A stretch of 55,907 nucleotides of DNA. Origin: an uncultured bacterium. GTDB taxonomy: Bacteria > Myxococcota_A > UBA9042 > PHBI01. The stretch is taken from positions 1 through 55,907 of the forward strand of contig CALHXW010000206.1 in assembly GCA_938040325.1 (NCBI GenBank), given 5' to 3'. Below are positions 47,754 through 55,788 of the stretch, piece by piece. Numbering within the stretch: the first letter of the stretch is position 1; each line of letters starts with the position of its first letter. A model generated the notes under the pieces. That model searched no databases and was not told where the DNA came from. It saw only the letters and a program-made list of their open reading frames with translations. Made by a program: the position numbers and the translations under genes.

Positions 47754-48317
47754 ATGTACCAGACCTCTGACATCAAAAAGAACCTCAAGATCAAGATGGA
47801 CAACGCGCCGTGGACGGTCGTCGAGTTCCTCTTCGTCAAGCCTGGCAAGGGCACCGCATTCACCCGCACAACGCTTCGCAACCTGAAGACCGGTCGTGTC
47901 ATCGAGCGAAACTTCCGGTCCGGCGAGACGCTGGAGCCGGTCGACGTCGAGACCCGTGAAGCCATGTTCATGTACAAAGACGGCGAGGACTACGTCTTCA
48001 TGGACAACAGCACCTACGACCAGTTCCCTGTCAGCCAAGAAGTTCTCGGCGACTCGTCCCGCTGGCTTGTCGACAACATGAACTGCCACCTTCTCTTCTA
48101 CGAAGGCCGCCCAATCACTGCGGAAGTGCCGAACTTCATTGAGATCGAGATCACCTACTGCGAGCCGGCCGTGAAGGGCAACACCAGCCAGAACGCGACC
48201 AAGAACGCGACCATCGCGTCGGGCGCAACCGTCCAGGTCCCTCTCTTCGTCGAGGAAGGCACGATCATCAAGATCGACACCCGAACTGGCGAGTACCAGG
48301 GCCGAAAGTCCAAGTAA
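47754..48317 (+). CDS. efp: Elongation factor P
   Basis: This 187-residue protein has three small beta domains. It begins MYQTSDIKKNLKI, has the exposed loop VKPGKGTAFTRTTLRN with Lys32 (equivalent to E. coli Lys34), and the later landmarks EVLGDSSRWLVDNM and CEPAVKGNTSQNATKNATI. EF-P helps the ribosome past polyproline stretches. The loop form is the type modified by beta-lysylation, and epmA follows directly. A degraded repeat lies in the upstream region. Confidence 0.97.
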   Translation: MYQTSDIKKNLKIKMDNAPWTVVEFLFVKPGKGTAFTRTTLRNLKTGRVIERNFRSGETLEPVDVETREAMFMYKDGEDYVFMDNSTYDQFPVSQEVLGDSSRWLVDNMNCHLLFYEGRPITAEVPNFIEIEITYCEPAVKGNTSQNATKNATIASGATVQVPLFVEEGTIIKIDTRTGEYQGRKSK

Positions 48318-48379
48318 CGCACCACGGACGTGTCCTCGCCATCGACGAGGACACGCTCGTTCTCAGCTCGGCTCGGCGT

Positions 48380-49444
48380 GTGTTCCGGGTCGAGGGCGTG
48401 CGGGACCGCGACCCATCCGTCGGCGATCTCGTCAGAGTTCGCAGCACGGGTGCATCGACGCCACTGGCGGTCACCGTGGTGCACACACGCCACCCGCACG
48501 ACTATCCTGCGACGGCGGACCATCGGCGACTCGGGCCAGCGCTCTGGCGCCGGCTGGAGCGACGTGCTGAGCTACTCTCGGCCATCCGCACGTTTTTCGA
48601 GACGGACGGCTTTCTAGAGGTCGACACGCCGCTGCTGGTTCAGTCCGCCGGGACCGAGGTCCATGTTGACCCGGTCCACGCGATGCTGACGCCTCATGCG
48701 GGCGCTCCGCGCGAGCCACGGTACCTCATCACGTCTCCAGAGCTGTCGATGAAACGGCTCTTGGCGTGCGGCTCGGGGCCTATCTTCACCCTTGCGAAGG
48801 TCTTTCGGGATGGGGAGCGCGGTCGCAACCATCGCCCAGAGTTCACGATGCTCGAGTGGTATCGCCCATGGGACCGATACACGACGCTGATGTCCGACTG
48901 TGAGCGGCTCATCAACGCACTCGTTCCTGCTGGGCAGGTCCGCTTTGTCGGTGTCGATATCGACCTCAAGCCCCCCTGGCCGCGCCTGCCCTTCTACGAA
49001 GCTCTGCAGACGATCGCGGGGGTTGCCAACCCCGAGCGCATGTCGGCAGACGACGCGCTTGCCGCGTTCGCCACCGACGTGGAGCGCCACCTCGACCCGG
49101 CGCGTCCAACCTTCATCACCGACTACCCCATCGAGCTGGCGTCGCTTGCACGGCCCAAGCCGAGCGCACCGGAGCTCGCGGAGCGCTTCGAGCTCTACCT
49201 TGGCGGCCTTGAGCTCGCCAATGCGTTTGGCGAGCTGACCGACGCAGACACACAACGCCGCCGCTGTCTGGACGAAAACGCCGAGCGAGGCGAGCTCGGC
49301 AAGGCCCAGATGCCGCTGGATGAGGACTTTCTCGCAGCGCTTGCCAGCGGCATGCCGCCGAGCGCCGGCATCGCCCTTGGCATCGATCGACTCGTGATGG
49401 TGCTGACGGATGCATCGTCGATCGACGACGTCGTCGCCTTCTAG
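48380..49444 (+). CDS. epmA: EF-P--(R)-beta-lysine ligase EpmA
   Basis: This is a class II LysRS-like enzyme without the anticodon-binding domain. It has motif 1 (AIRTFFETDGFLEVDTPLLVQSAG), SPELSMKRLLACG, motif 2 (FRDGERGRNHRPEFTMLEWYRP) and motif 3 (GIALGIDRLVMVLTDASSIDDVV). It attaches beta-lysine to EF-P, encoded just upstream; the aminomutase EpmB is not in the window. GTG 48380 is the first usable start: it gives 354 residues, about 40 more at the N-terminus than E. coli EpmA. The frame stays open upstream with strand-like sequence (GRVLAIDEDTLVLSSARR) but no ATG, GTG or TTG between efp's end and 48380. The TAG stop lies in the CTAG of an adjoining repeat. Confidence 0.9.
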   Translation: MFRVEGVRDRDPSVGDLVRVRSTGASTPLAVTVVHTRHPHDYPATADHRRLGPALWRRLERRAELLSAIRTFFETDGFLEVDTPLLVQSAGTEVHVDPVHAMLTPHAGAPREPRYLITSPELSMKRLLACGSGPIFTLAKVFRDGERGRNHRPEFTMLEWYRPWDRYTTLMSDCERLINALVPAGQVRFVGVDIDLKPPWPRLPFYEALQTIAGVANPERMSADDALAAFATDVERHLDPARPTFITDYPIELASLARPKPSAPELAERFELYLGGLELANAFGELTDADTQRRRCLDENAERGELGKAQMPLDEDFLAALASGMPPSAGIALGIDRLVMVLTDASSIDDVVAF

Positions 49445-49530
49445 CAGCGTTCGGGGAATGCGGATTCTGGGACGCAGCGAAGGAGCGACGATGGAGTTTA
49501 CCGGGATAAACGCAGTCCTTGTTCGACGGC
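49441..49530. repeat. Probable family B-like element between epmA and the UbiB-type gene
   Basis: It starts at CTAG 49441-49444, which contains the epmA TAG stop, and reads CTAGCAGCGTTCGGGGAATG. This is close to the ends at 5532 (CTAGCAGCGTGCCGGAAAATG) and 44713. GGGACGCAG and CGCAGTCC inside recall the family B core. The right end is not clearly defined. It separates two convergent genes. Confidence 0.45.
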
Positions 49531-49534
49531 TGCT

Positions 49535-50923
49535 TCAGGCAGCGCCTGCGTCACGGTGCTGCTCCTGGATGGTCTTGAGGAGCGGTGCGAGCACGTTGAA
49601 GTCGAGGCCCGCGTTGAGCGCAAGTGGGCCAAACAGGAAGTCGACCAGATAGAAATCGCTGAACACGTTGAGGTTTGGCGCGGCAAGCTTGGCGTAGCGG
49701 TCAAAGAAGAGAAGCTGCTTGAGGATGAGCAGGAACTCGCTCGGCAGCCGGATGCCATGACGATAGGCGACGCGCATCAGGTCGGGCAGGATCTCGTCGT
49801 AGTGAATGTCGGCCATGGCCATGTCGACCAGGGGGCCGTAGACGCGTGCGAGGTCGGACACCAGCTGGTCACGGTTGGCGTCCGCGTCGACCGCATCGAT
49901 CTCAAGCATGACATCGGCAAGGGCAGCGTAGTCGCGTGCCGAGAAGGCTAGGACATAGCGCATGACGAAGTGGCGCTGGTCTCTGTTAAAGCGGCCGATG
50001 ATGCCGAAGTCGAGCAGGCCGACCGCGTGCTTGTCAGGCATCATCATGAGGTTTCCAGCGTGCGCGTCGCCGTGAAAGAAGCCGTCGAGCATCATGGTCA
50101 TCAGCCAGGCCTTGAGGCCCTTGCGGAGGTAGAACTCGGGATCCATCCCGGCGCCCAAGATCCCTTCCACGTCGTCGGCTTTGAGCCCGTAGAAGCGCTC
50201 CATCACCAGCACGTCGCGGGTCACGAGCCCGTCGACCGGCGTGGGCGCCATCACGTCGTCGATCCCGTAGCGCGCCATGAGCTCGTTGAACTCGCGTAGG
50301 TTGGCGGCCTCGACCTGAAAGTCGATCTCTTCGTGCAGCGTTCGGTCAAAGTCCGCGATCACCCCGGACATGTTGGCGAGACGAGCGCCCAAAAAAAGCC
50401 TCTCGCAGATCCATGCGCCCTTGCGCATCCACCATAGGTCAGCATCGACAGTCGCCTCGATGCCGGGCCGCTGAACCTTGACGACGACCGCCTCACCCGT
50501 CGGCAGAGTGGCGGCGTGGACCTGGGCGATCGAGGCCGACCCGAGCGGCTTTGGCTCAAACGCTGTGAAGAGCGCATGAACCGGCTCACCGAAGGCCGCG
50601 GCGATGCGGTCCATGACCGGCGCGACCGCCATGGGGCGCACGCGGTCCAAGCAGTGCTGAAACTCGTCGGAGTAGCGCTTGGGGAAGAGCCCAGGACTGG
50701 ACGCAACCACCTGGCCAAGCTTGATGAACGTAGGCCCCATCGCCTCGAAGCCGAGGCGCACGATACGCTCGTTCGTGAGCGGCTCGTAGGGCCGGTGCCG
50801 CAACACGAGCCACCAGACCGCCCGACGGATGCCAAGCCGCGAGTAGAGCCAAGCCGACAGCGCCCACAGGCTCAAGACCGCAATCTTGAGTGCTCGACCG
50901 ATGACTCGTAGCGGAAACATCAC
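49535..50923 (-). CDS. ABC1/UbiB/AarF-type protein kinase-like protein
   Basis: This 462-residue protein has the hallmark KxGQ motif (FIKLGQ, Lys68-Gln71), the Ala-rich loop in GSASIAQVHAA, VVVKVQRPG with the ATP lysine, FFHGDAHAGNLM for the catalytic loop and LLDFGIIG as the DFG-like motif. An N-terminal hydrophobic stretch may bind the membrane. UbiB-type proteins are ATPases that help assemble or extract ubiquinone or menaquinone intermediates; no quinone-synthesis gene is adjacent. The start may be the first or second ATG. Confidence 0.9.
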   Translation of the reverse strand: MMFPLRVIGRALKIAVLSLWALSAWLYSRLGIRRAVWWLVLRHRPYEPLTNERIVRLGFEAMGPTFIKLGQVVASSPGLFPKRYSDEFQHCLDRVRPMAVAPVMDRIAAAFGEPVHALFTAFEPKPLGSASIAQVHAATLPTGEAVVVKVQRPGIEATVDADLWWMRKGAWICERLFLGARLANMSGVIADFDRTLHEEIDFQVEAANLREFNELMARYGIDDVMAPTPVDGLVTRDVLVMERFYGLKADDVEGILGAGMDPEFYLRKGLKAWLMTMMLDGFFHGDAHAGNLMMMPDKHAVGLLDFGIIGRFNRDQRHFVMRYVLAFSARDYAALADVMLEIDAVDADANRDQLVSDLARVYGPLVDMAMADIHYDEILPDLMRVAYRHGIRLPSEFLLILKQLLFFDRYAKLAAPNLNVFSDFYLVDFLFGPLALNAGLDFNVLAPLLKTIQEQHRDAGAA

Positions 50924-50927
50924 GCCG

Positions 50928-52091
50928 TTAGCCCGGCGTCACAACAACGCCCGCGGCGATCAGCTCGGCAATCGCCGACTCCGAAACGCCAAGCTCCAAG
51001 AGCACCTCGCGCGTGTGCCCGCCAAGAGGCGGCGCCGCTTCGGGGCTCGCGTTGCGCGCCTGAAAGAGCGTTCGGAGGCGAGCGACGCCATCCTGGTCGG
51101 TCACGATGTTGCCGCGCGCCTGGTGAAGCGGGTGGTGAACCGTTTCGTCCGGTGTGAGCACCGGCTCGGCGCACGCGTTTGCGCCATCGAGAATCGCCTG
51201 CCACTCGTCGCGCGTGCGCTCACGAAAGAGCGACGCGACAGCTCCGGCGGTGTCATTGCTGAACTGGCGCGCGATCAGATCAGGTCGCTCGACAGCGTTG
51301 CAAAACGCCAGCCAGAACTTCGGCTCCAGCGCCGCGAGCGCATAGTGGCCCCCGTCTTTGGTCTCATAGACGCCGTAGCAGGCCTGCCCGCCAGTGAGCG
51401 TCTCGTTACCCCGTTGGGGTGGCGCTGCTCCGCCGCCAAGCATCGTGGCAAACGCTGCTTGCAGAAACCCCATGGCGCCTTCGGTCATCGACACGTCCAA
51501 AAACGCCCCCTCCCCCGTTGCGCTCCGCTGGTAGAGCGCTCCAAGGATGCCGACTAACGACCACAGGCTCCCGCTGATGTCAGCGACCTGGATTGGCGGC
51601 AATGCGGGAGGGCCGTCCGCAGGCCCCGCCAAACCAAGCGCACCTGAGAGCGCGAGATAGTTCAGGTCGTGCCCGGGACGCTCTCGGAGCGGACCGTCCT
51701 GTCCGTAGCCACTGATTGCACAGTAAACGAGGCTTGGGTTGGTGGCCCGCAAGGTCTCGTAGTCGAGCCCGAGCCGCGCCATCACGCCCGGTCGGAACGA
51801 CTCGATGACCACGTCGGCGCTTGCGCAGAGATCAGCGGCGATCTGGCGTCCTTTGGGCGCCTTTAGGTCGAGCGCAACGCTCCGCTTGCCGCTGTTGAGC
51901 GCGGCAAACGCAGAGCCCACCTTCGACGAGGTCAGCGGCGGCATCCAACGGATGTAGTCGCCGCCCTTTGGCGCCTCGATCTTGATGACCTTGGCGCCAA
52001 GGTCTGCCAAGACAAGCGTCGCGTAGGGACCGGGCAGAAGTCGCGTGAAGTCGACCACCTTCAGGCCATCCAGTCGAAACCCGGTCGTCAT
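50928..52091 (-). CDS. CaiB/BaiF family CoA transferase (alpha-methylacyl-CoA racemase-like)
   Basis: This 387-residue protein has GGGAGG before its ATG. It opens LDGLKVVDFTRLLPGPYATLVLADLGAKVIKIE, with RPGHDLNYLALSG and the catalytic Asp region QVADISGSLW (Asp171). The length and the single-domain form suit either alpha-methylacyl-CoA racemase or a class III CoA transferase. The nearby SCP2 and the beta-oxidation genes elsewhere in the window favour branched fatty acid or sterol-side-chain metabolism. Its stop lies 4 bp upstream of the UbiB-type gene's ATG. Confidence 0.9.
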   Translation of the reverse strand: MTTGFRLDGLKVVDFTRLLPGPYATLVLADLGAKVIKIEAPKGGDYIRWMPPLTSSKVGSAFAALNSGKRSVALDLKAPKGRQIAADLCASADVVIESFRPGVMARLGLDYETLRATNPSLVYCAISGYGQDGPLRERPGHDLNYLALSGALGLAGPADGPPALPPIQVADISGSLWSLVGILGALYQRSATGEGAFLDVSMTEGAMGFLQAAFATMLGGGAAPPQRGNETLTGGQACYGVYETKDGGHYALAALEPKFWLAFCNAVERPDLIARQFSNDTAGAVASLFRERTRDEWQAILDGANACAEPVLTPDETVHHPLHQARGNIVTDQDGVARLRTLFQARNASPEAAPPLGGHTREVLLELGVSESAIAELIAAGVVVTPG

Positions 52092-52226
52092 GCGCGCCCT
52101 CCCTCAAACACAGAGAGACCGCACAAAGGGCGGCCTCTCGAGACTTGTGTGCAGGCCTGCGGGAACGCATCGCGGTGGCACCGCGTGAGCGGCACCGTGG
52201 CGCGTGTCAGCAGGCATGCGCGTGCG

Positions 52227-52388
52227 CTAGCTGTAGATGCCGTAAGTTCGTTCCGAGGTCGCTGCGGACCGCCGTCGAGGTCAAGATCCGACGACGACGG
52301 ACTGTCAGGACAATTCGAAGAGGCGGACCACCGACATCGGCGGTGAGGCGCTGCGAGAAAGGAACGAACTTCCGATCTCTACAACTAG
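52227..52388. mobile_element. Family C CTAG-bounded inverted-repeat element (162 bp)
   Basis: CTAG occurs at 52227-52230 and 52385-52388. The left end reads CTAGCTGTAGATGCCGTAAG then TTCGTTCC. The right end on the minus strand reads CTAGTTGTAGAGATCGGAAG then TTCGTTCC: about 28 bp with five mismatches. There is no coding capacity. The right CTAG contains the TAG stop of the SCP2 gene. It lies between two genes on the same strand, upstream of the CoA-transferase start. Confidence 0.8.
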
Positions 52389-52699
52389 CCCAAGATCTCT
52401 TGGAGCTTCATCGCCAGTCCCATGTCGCCTTCGACCTGGATCTTGCCCATCATGAACGCAGTCATGGCGTGCGACGGGTCTTCCGACGACTGGACGAGGT
52501 CTTCTGCGGAGAGCGCGATCGTCACGTCCGCCTCGCCCTCGCCCTTCGTCACCTTGACTTCGCGGCAGTCGACGATCCAGATGCCGCCATCATCGCCGGC
52601 AACGTCGAACTTAAAGATGCCATCAAGGTCAGCTTTGGTCTTGTCGGGATCTGCGGAAATACGGGTCTCGATCTCGGCAAATACTTCGGTCGGTGTCAT
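52385..52699 (-). CDS. SCP2 sterol/lipid-carrier domain protein
   Basis: This 104-residue single-domain protein starts at ATG 52699 with AGGAG eight bases upstream; upstream in-frame ATGs at 52705 and 52759 are not supported. It matches the SCP2 fold: DLDGIFKFDVAG, GIWIVDCREVKV, ADVTIALSAEDLVQ, the signature AFMMGKIQVEGDMGLAMKLQEILG. Such proteins carry fatty acyl-CoA or sterols in a hydrophobic cavity. It is upstream of the CaiB-type gene on the same strand, with the family C element between them. Confidence 0.9.
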   Translation of the reverse strand: MTPTEVFAEIETRISADPDKTKADLDGIFKFDVAGDDGGIWIVDCREVKVTKGEGEADVTIALSAEDLVQSSEDPSHAMTAFMMGKIQVEGDMGLAMKLQEILG

Positions 52700-53098
52700 G
52701 AGCATTCTCCTGTGCTTTGCTCGCAAGCGCGGCCTCAGCCACGGCGTCTCGGGTAGCACGGGCTTTCAAACGGAGTCAATCCCACGGAGACAGTCCGGTT
52801 CATCTCGAGCAGCCGATCGTCGCCCAATTTCGGCACACGTCTTCACACGATGCCCACGCGACAGGAGCTGTGATGTGCAAACGGCTCGGATGCCGGCCTG
52901 TTACGGAGCGCACGCAAACGCAAACGCCTCGCGTTTCCCAAAGCCCGCTCGCACGTCGCCGCCGCAGACCGTCGGCTCGCGGCCTGTCAGCCCGGCCTCC
53001 CTCATGCCTTCGACCCGACGGCTCAGGCTGCCGATTCCGGCGTCCGCTGCCTCGACGCGGTTGTCTTGCAGGGCCCGTTTGGGTTAGGTCCCTGGACC
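52700..53098. other. Intergenic region between SCP2 gene and trpA
   Basis: About 400 bp between divergent genes. Open frames exist, but none has family-like sequence or a good ribosome site. It probably holds the promoters of both genes; I could not identify clear boxes or a trp leader peptide or attenuator. Confidence 0.5.
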
Positions 53099-53884
53099 AT
53101 GTCTCGCATCTCTCAGTGTTTCGGCGCGCTGCATGCCGCCTCCCGTACCGCGCTCATTCCATACGTCACCGCCGGGGATCCGAGTCCCGCCAAGACGACC
53201 GACATCCTGGCGGCTCTTGCCGAAGGTGGCGCGGACATCATTGAGCTTGGCATGCCATTTTCGGACCCGATGGCCGACGGCCCGACCATCCAGCTCGCCA
53301 TGGAGCGTGCGCTGGCGGCTGGCGCTACGCTCGACACCACGCTCAGAGCGCTGTCGGACTTTCGCGCCAACCACGACACGCCTGTGGTCCTCTTCGGCTA
53401 CGTCAACCCGCTCTTTCAACGCGGGTTTGAGGCGATCAGCGACGACCTAGCGAGCGCCGGTGGAGACGCCGTGCTCGTCGTCGACCTCCCGCCAGAGGCA
53501 GCGCACGAGCTCACCGACCACCTGCGCCCTCGCGAGCTGGACTTCATCGGGCTCTTCACGCCGACCTCGAACGACGCACGCGTCGCCACCATCGCGGCCA
53601 GCGCAACGGGCTTTGCCTACTACGTGTCGACCGCGGGCACCACCGGTGACGCGATCGCAGCCCTCGACCAAGTGTCGGAGCGTGTAGAGCGCGTCCGAAG
53701 CATCTCGCAGCTACCGGTCGCGGTCGGCTTTGGCATCCGCACGCCCGATGACGTTGCACGGGTGGCGACGTTCGCGGACGGCGTCGTCGTTGGAACGGCG
53801 CTGATCGAGGCCATGAAGCAATCAAGCGATCCCGCCACCGCGGCGCACGACTTTGTCGCCAGCCTCAGCAGCGCACTCCGCTAG
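53099..53884 (+). CDS. trpA: Tryptophan synthase alpha chain
   Basis: From ATG 53099 the product is 261 residues, close to the usual 265-270; the frame extends to 53066 without support. The catalytic pair is present in IIELGMPFSDPMADGPTIQ (Glu and Asp). Further motifs are VLFGYVNPLFQRGFE, DAVLVVDLPPEA, LFTPTSNDAR and VGFGIRTPDDV with GVVVGTALIEAM. It splits indole-3-glycerol phosphate to indole. trpB and the other trp genes are not beside it. The loop YYVSTAGTTG replaces the more usual SRAGVTG. Its TAG stop lies within the CTAG of the family B element. Confidence 0.95.
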   Translation: MSRISQCFGALHAASRTALIPYVTAGDPSPAKTTDILAALAEGGADIIELGMPFSDPMADGPTIQLAMERALAAGATLDTTLRALSDFRANHDTPVVLFGYVNPLFQRGFEAISDDLASAGGDAVLVVDLPPEAAHELTDHLRPRELDFIGLFTPTSNDARVATIAASATGFAYYVSTAGTTGDAIAALDQVSERVERVRSISQLPVAVGFGIRTPDDVARVATFADGVVVGTALIEAMKQSSDPATAAHDFVASLSSALR

Positions 53885-54038
53885 CAGGCTGCTGAAATTC
53901 GGACCGAGTGGAAGAAGCATATCGGAAAGGAACTGCGTCCCTTGACCCGCGTTGATGAAGAACGCGGGCTCAACGCGGGTTGGGGGACGCAGTCCCTCAG
54001 GTATCGCCCACGACGGGAGAATTTCAGCAGCCTGCTAG
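53881..54038. mobile_element. Family B CTAG-bounded inverted-repeat element (158 bp)
   Basis: A perfect 19-bp inverted repeat frames it: CTAGCAGGCTGCTGAAATT at 53881 and its exact complement ending at 54038. Inside are further palindromic pieces (ACCCGCGTTG and CAACGCGGGTT; ACTGCGTCCC and GGGGACGCAGT) that could fold into a long stem. The left CTAG contains the trpA TAG stop. It lies between convergent trpA and SPOR genes. No coding frame. Confidence 0.85.
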
Positions 54039-54135
54039 AGACGCGCGGCCGCCGACGCATGCCGTCGCACGAGCATGTCCGCGCGGTCCAGTCCGTGGCT
54101 CGCGACACCTTGGGAGCGAAAGGCCCCACACGGCC

Positions 54136-54816
54136 CTAGCGGAGCGCGACCAAGACCGTCGAGTAGCCAGACGCGCGCTCGAAGTCACGCTGGAAGACCG
54201 ACGCTTGCGCGGGTGTGTCGAAGCGTCCGACCTCAACCCGGAAGAGGGTCCGACCGGCTGAGACGACGCGTCGCACGCGGGCAGGCTGTTGGCTGCTGAC
54301 AAGCTCGCCGGCGACCAGCTTCGCCGTCCGCTCTTCTTCAAAGACGGAGACCTGAAGCGCAAAGCCAGACTCGTTGCCGACCTGTGCGCTTGGCACTGCG
54401 TTGGGCGTCACCAGCACATCCGGGGCCCCTGTCGGACCATCGATACCGGCGATACCAAGCGCACGCGTGGCGGCCAGCTGCCGGTGCGTCTCGATACGAG
54501 CAGCATCGGTCGGGTCTCGTGACACGAACATCTTGTGGGGACGCGTCAGGTCGCTATCGACGGAGCGTGTCCCTGGGGACACCGACGACAGGGCCTTGCT
54601 GCGCGATCGCGGCGAGCGCGGGCCCAGCTCCATTGGTGCCGCGGGCGGCACGAGGGACGCGACGGCCACCGAGTGGTCCGCGCCACGCTGCTCGCCGACC
54701 TTGAGGCCAGCGACAAACACGAGGGCCATCAGCACGCCAATCCCGAGCACCAGGGCGGTGCACTGCCATCGACCGAGGCTCAGTACCGCTTCATCACTGG
54801 ATTGCCATGGTGCCAT
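54136..54816 (-). CDS. SPOR-domain membrane protein
   Basis: This 226-residue protein has one N-terminal membrane segment (about residues 20-38, ALVLGIGVLMALVFVAGLKVG), a Ser/Pro/Arg-rich periplasmic linker, and a C-terminal SPOR domain from about residue 148 (FALQVSVFEEERTAKLVAGEL, ARVRRVVSAGRTLFRVEVGRF, AQASVFQRDFERASGYSTVLV). SPOR domains bind denuded glycan strands of septal peptidoglycan, so it probably sits at the division site. GAGAGGG precedes the ATG. It is convergent with trpA. Confidence 0.88.
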   Translation of the reverse strand: MAPWQSSDEAVLSLGRWQCTALVLGIGVLMALVFVAGLKVGEQRGADHSVAVASLVPPAAPMELGPRSPRSRSKALSSVSPGTRSVDSDLTRPHKMFVSRDPTDAARIETHRQLAATRALGIAGIDGPTGAPDVLVTPNAVPSAQVGNESGFALQVSVFEEERTAKLVAGELVSSQQPARVRRVVSAGRTLFRVEVGRFDTPAQASVFQRDFERASGYSTVLVALR

Positions 54817-54910
54817 CTGCCCTCTCTCTTAAGAGATTCCAAGAGCTGCGGTCGCGAGTCAGTGTCGGGGAGGAAATCGAACGCAACCGCAGCTCTATGG
54901 AATGCCTGGC

Positions 54911-55090
54911 TCAGCTGTCGGAAGGCCGCTGAGTCGCCATGAGGAAGACCACGTTCGCGTCGGCAGGAGCGGCCGGCTCAGCACTCTGCTTGAGCGCGGC
55001 GCTAGTGAGGCGGTAGCCTCGTGCCCAGCGGGGATCGTCGGTCAGTGTGCGGGCGCTCGTCTGCGCCGCGGTATTCCGCATCCACATCAT
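54911..55090 (-). CDS. Possible small protein of 59 residues
   Basis: An ATG at 55090 is preceded by AAAGGA with a seven-base gap, a good ribosome site. The frame encodes MMWMRNTAAQTSARTLTDDP and continues RWARGYRLTSAALKQ, then an Ala/Pro-rich stretch and VVFLMATQRPSDS. No family recognised, no signal peptide. The site and its position upstream of the SPOR gene on the same strand support it; the short length leaves doubt. Confidence 0.4.
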   Translation of the reverse strand: MMWMRNTAAQTSARTLTDDPRWARGYRLTSAALKQSAEPAAPADANVVFLMATQRPSDS

Positions 55091-55218
55091 GGTCAATTCC
55101 TTTCAATTACAGGAAGTTGTCGCTGACTGGCGACGGGACAGAGCCTAAGTTGGGTCCCCTTCTCGGTCAAAAAAAGTGCGCCGCTTTGTGCCGCGACAGG
55201 CTTCACCTCGGAGATACA

Positions 55219-55611
55219 ATGCCCCACACGATCATCAAGACAGAGTCCGCACCAGCAGCGATTGGCCCGTATTCCCAAGCTGTTAGAGCAGGCAACATGA
55301 CGTTCTGCTCCGGCCAGATCGCGCTCGATCCAAGCACAGGCGTGCTCGTCGGCAACGGCGATGTGGCCGCCGAGACACGTCAGGTCATGACCAATCTTCT
55401 CTCGGTCGTGCACGCCGCCGGCCACGCCACAACCGACATCGTGCGCTGCACGATCTTTTTGGCCTCGATGGACGACTTCAACACCGTCAACACGCACTAC
55501 GAGGCTGCGCTCGCAGGCCATAAGCCGTCACGCGCGACAGTGGAGGTGAGTCGACTTCCGAAGGACGTTCGCGTCGAGATCAGTGCCGTCGCAGTGGCTG
55601 CTGCTGACTAG
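55219..55611 (+). CDS. ridA: RidA family enamine/imine deaminase
   Basis: ATG 55219 has GGAG seven bases upstream and gives 130 residues, the standard length; the frame from 55021 is rejected. Motifs: PAAIGPYSQAVRAGNMTFCSGQIALDP, VVHAAGHATTDIVRCTIFLASMDDFNTVN, and RATVEVSRLPKDVRVEISAVA with the Arg and Glu of the active site. RidA hydrolyses reactive 2-aminoacrylate-type enamines made by PLP enzymes, protecting them from damage. Its TAG stop lies within the CTAG boundary of a 181-bp repeat. Confidence 0.95.
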   Translation: MPHTIIKTESAPAAIGPYSQAVRAGNMTFCSGQIALDPSTGVLVGNGDVAAETRQVMTNLLSVVHAAGHATTDIVRCTIFLASMDDFNTVNTHYEAALAGHKPSRATVEVSRLPKDVRVEISAVAVAAAD

Positions 55612-55788
55612 CCCGAAAACAAGCGCTACTTCCGGCTGCGGCGTTCGATCTACGCACCACAGCGGCGTCGGGGCGGTCGCTGCGCTCACTCGGACTCGAC
55701 GGTGCGCGCATCGCCGTCGTCCGCCCGACGCCGCTGTGAGGCGCACCTCGTTCGCCTCGCTCGAAACTAGCGCTCGTTTTAGGACTAG
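55608..55788. mobile_element. Family A CTAG-bounded inverted-repeat element, copy A2 (181 bp)
   Basis: CTAG at 55608-55611 (containing the ridA TAG stop) and 55785-55788. The ends are CTAGCCCGAAAACAAGCGCT and AGCGCTCGTTTTAGGACTAG, inverted with few mismatches. The length equals copy A1 exactly, while the centre has diverged. Its right CTAG is shared with the next copy. Confidence 0.82.

Noticed and set aside
52700-53098. Possible trp leader or attenuator upstream of trpA
   Set aside because: No short Trp-rich leader frame or paired stems with a T run could be seen.
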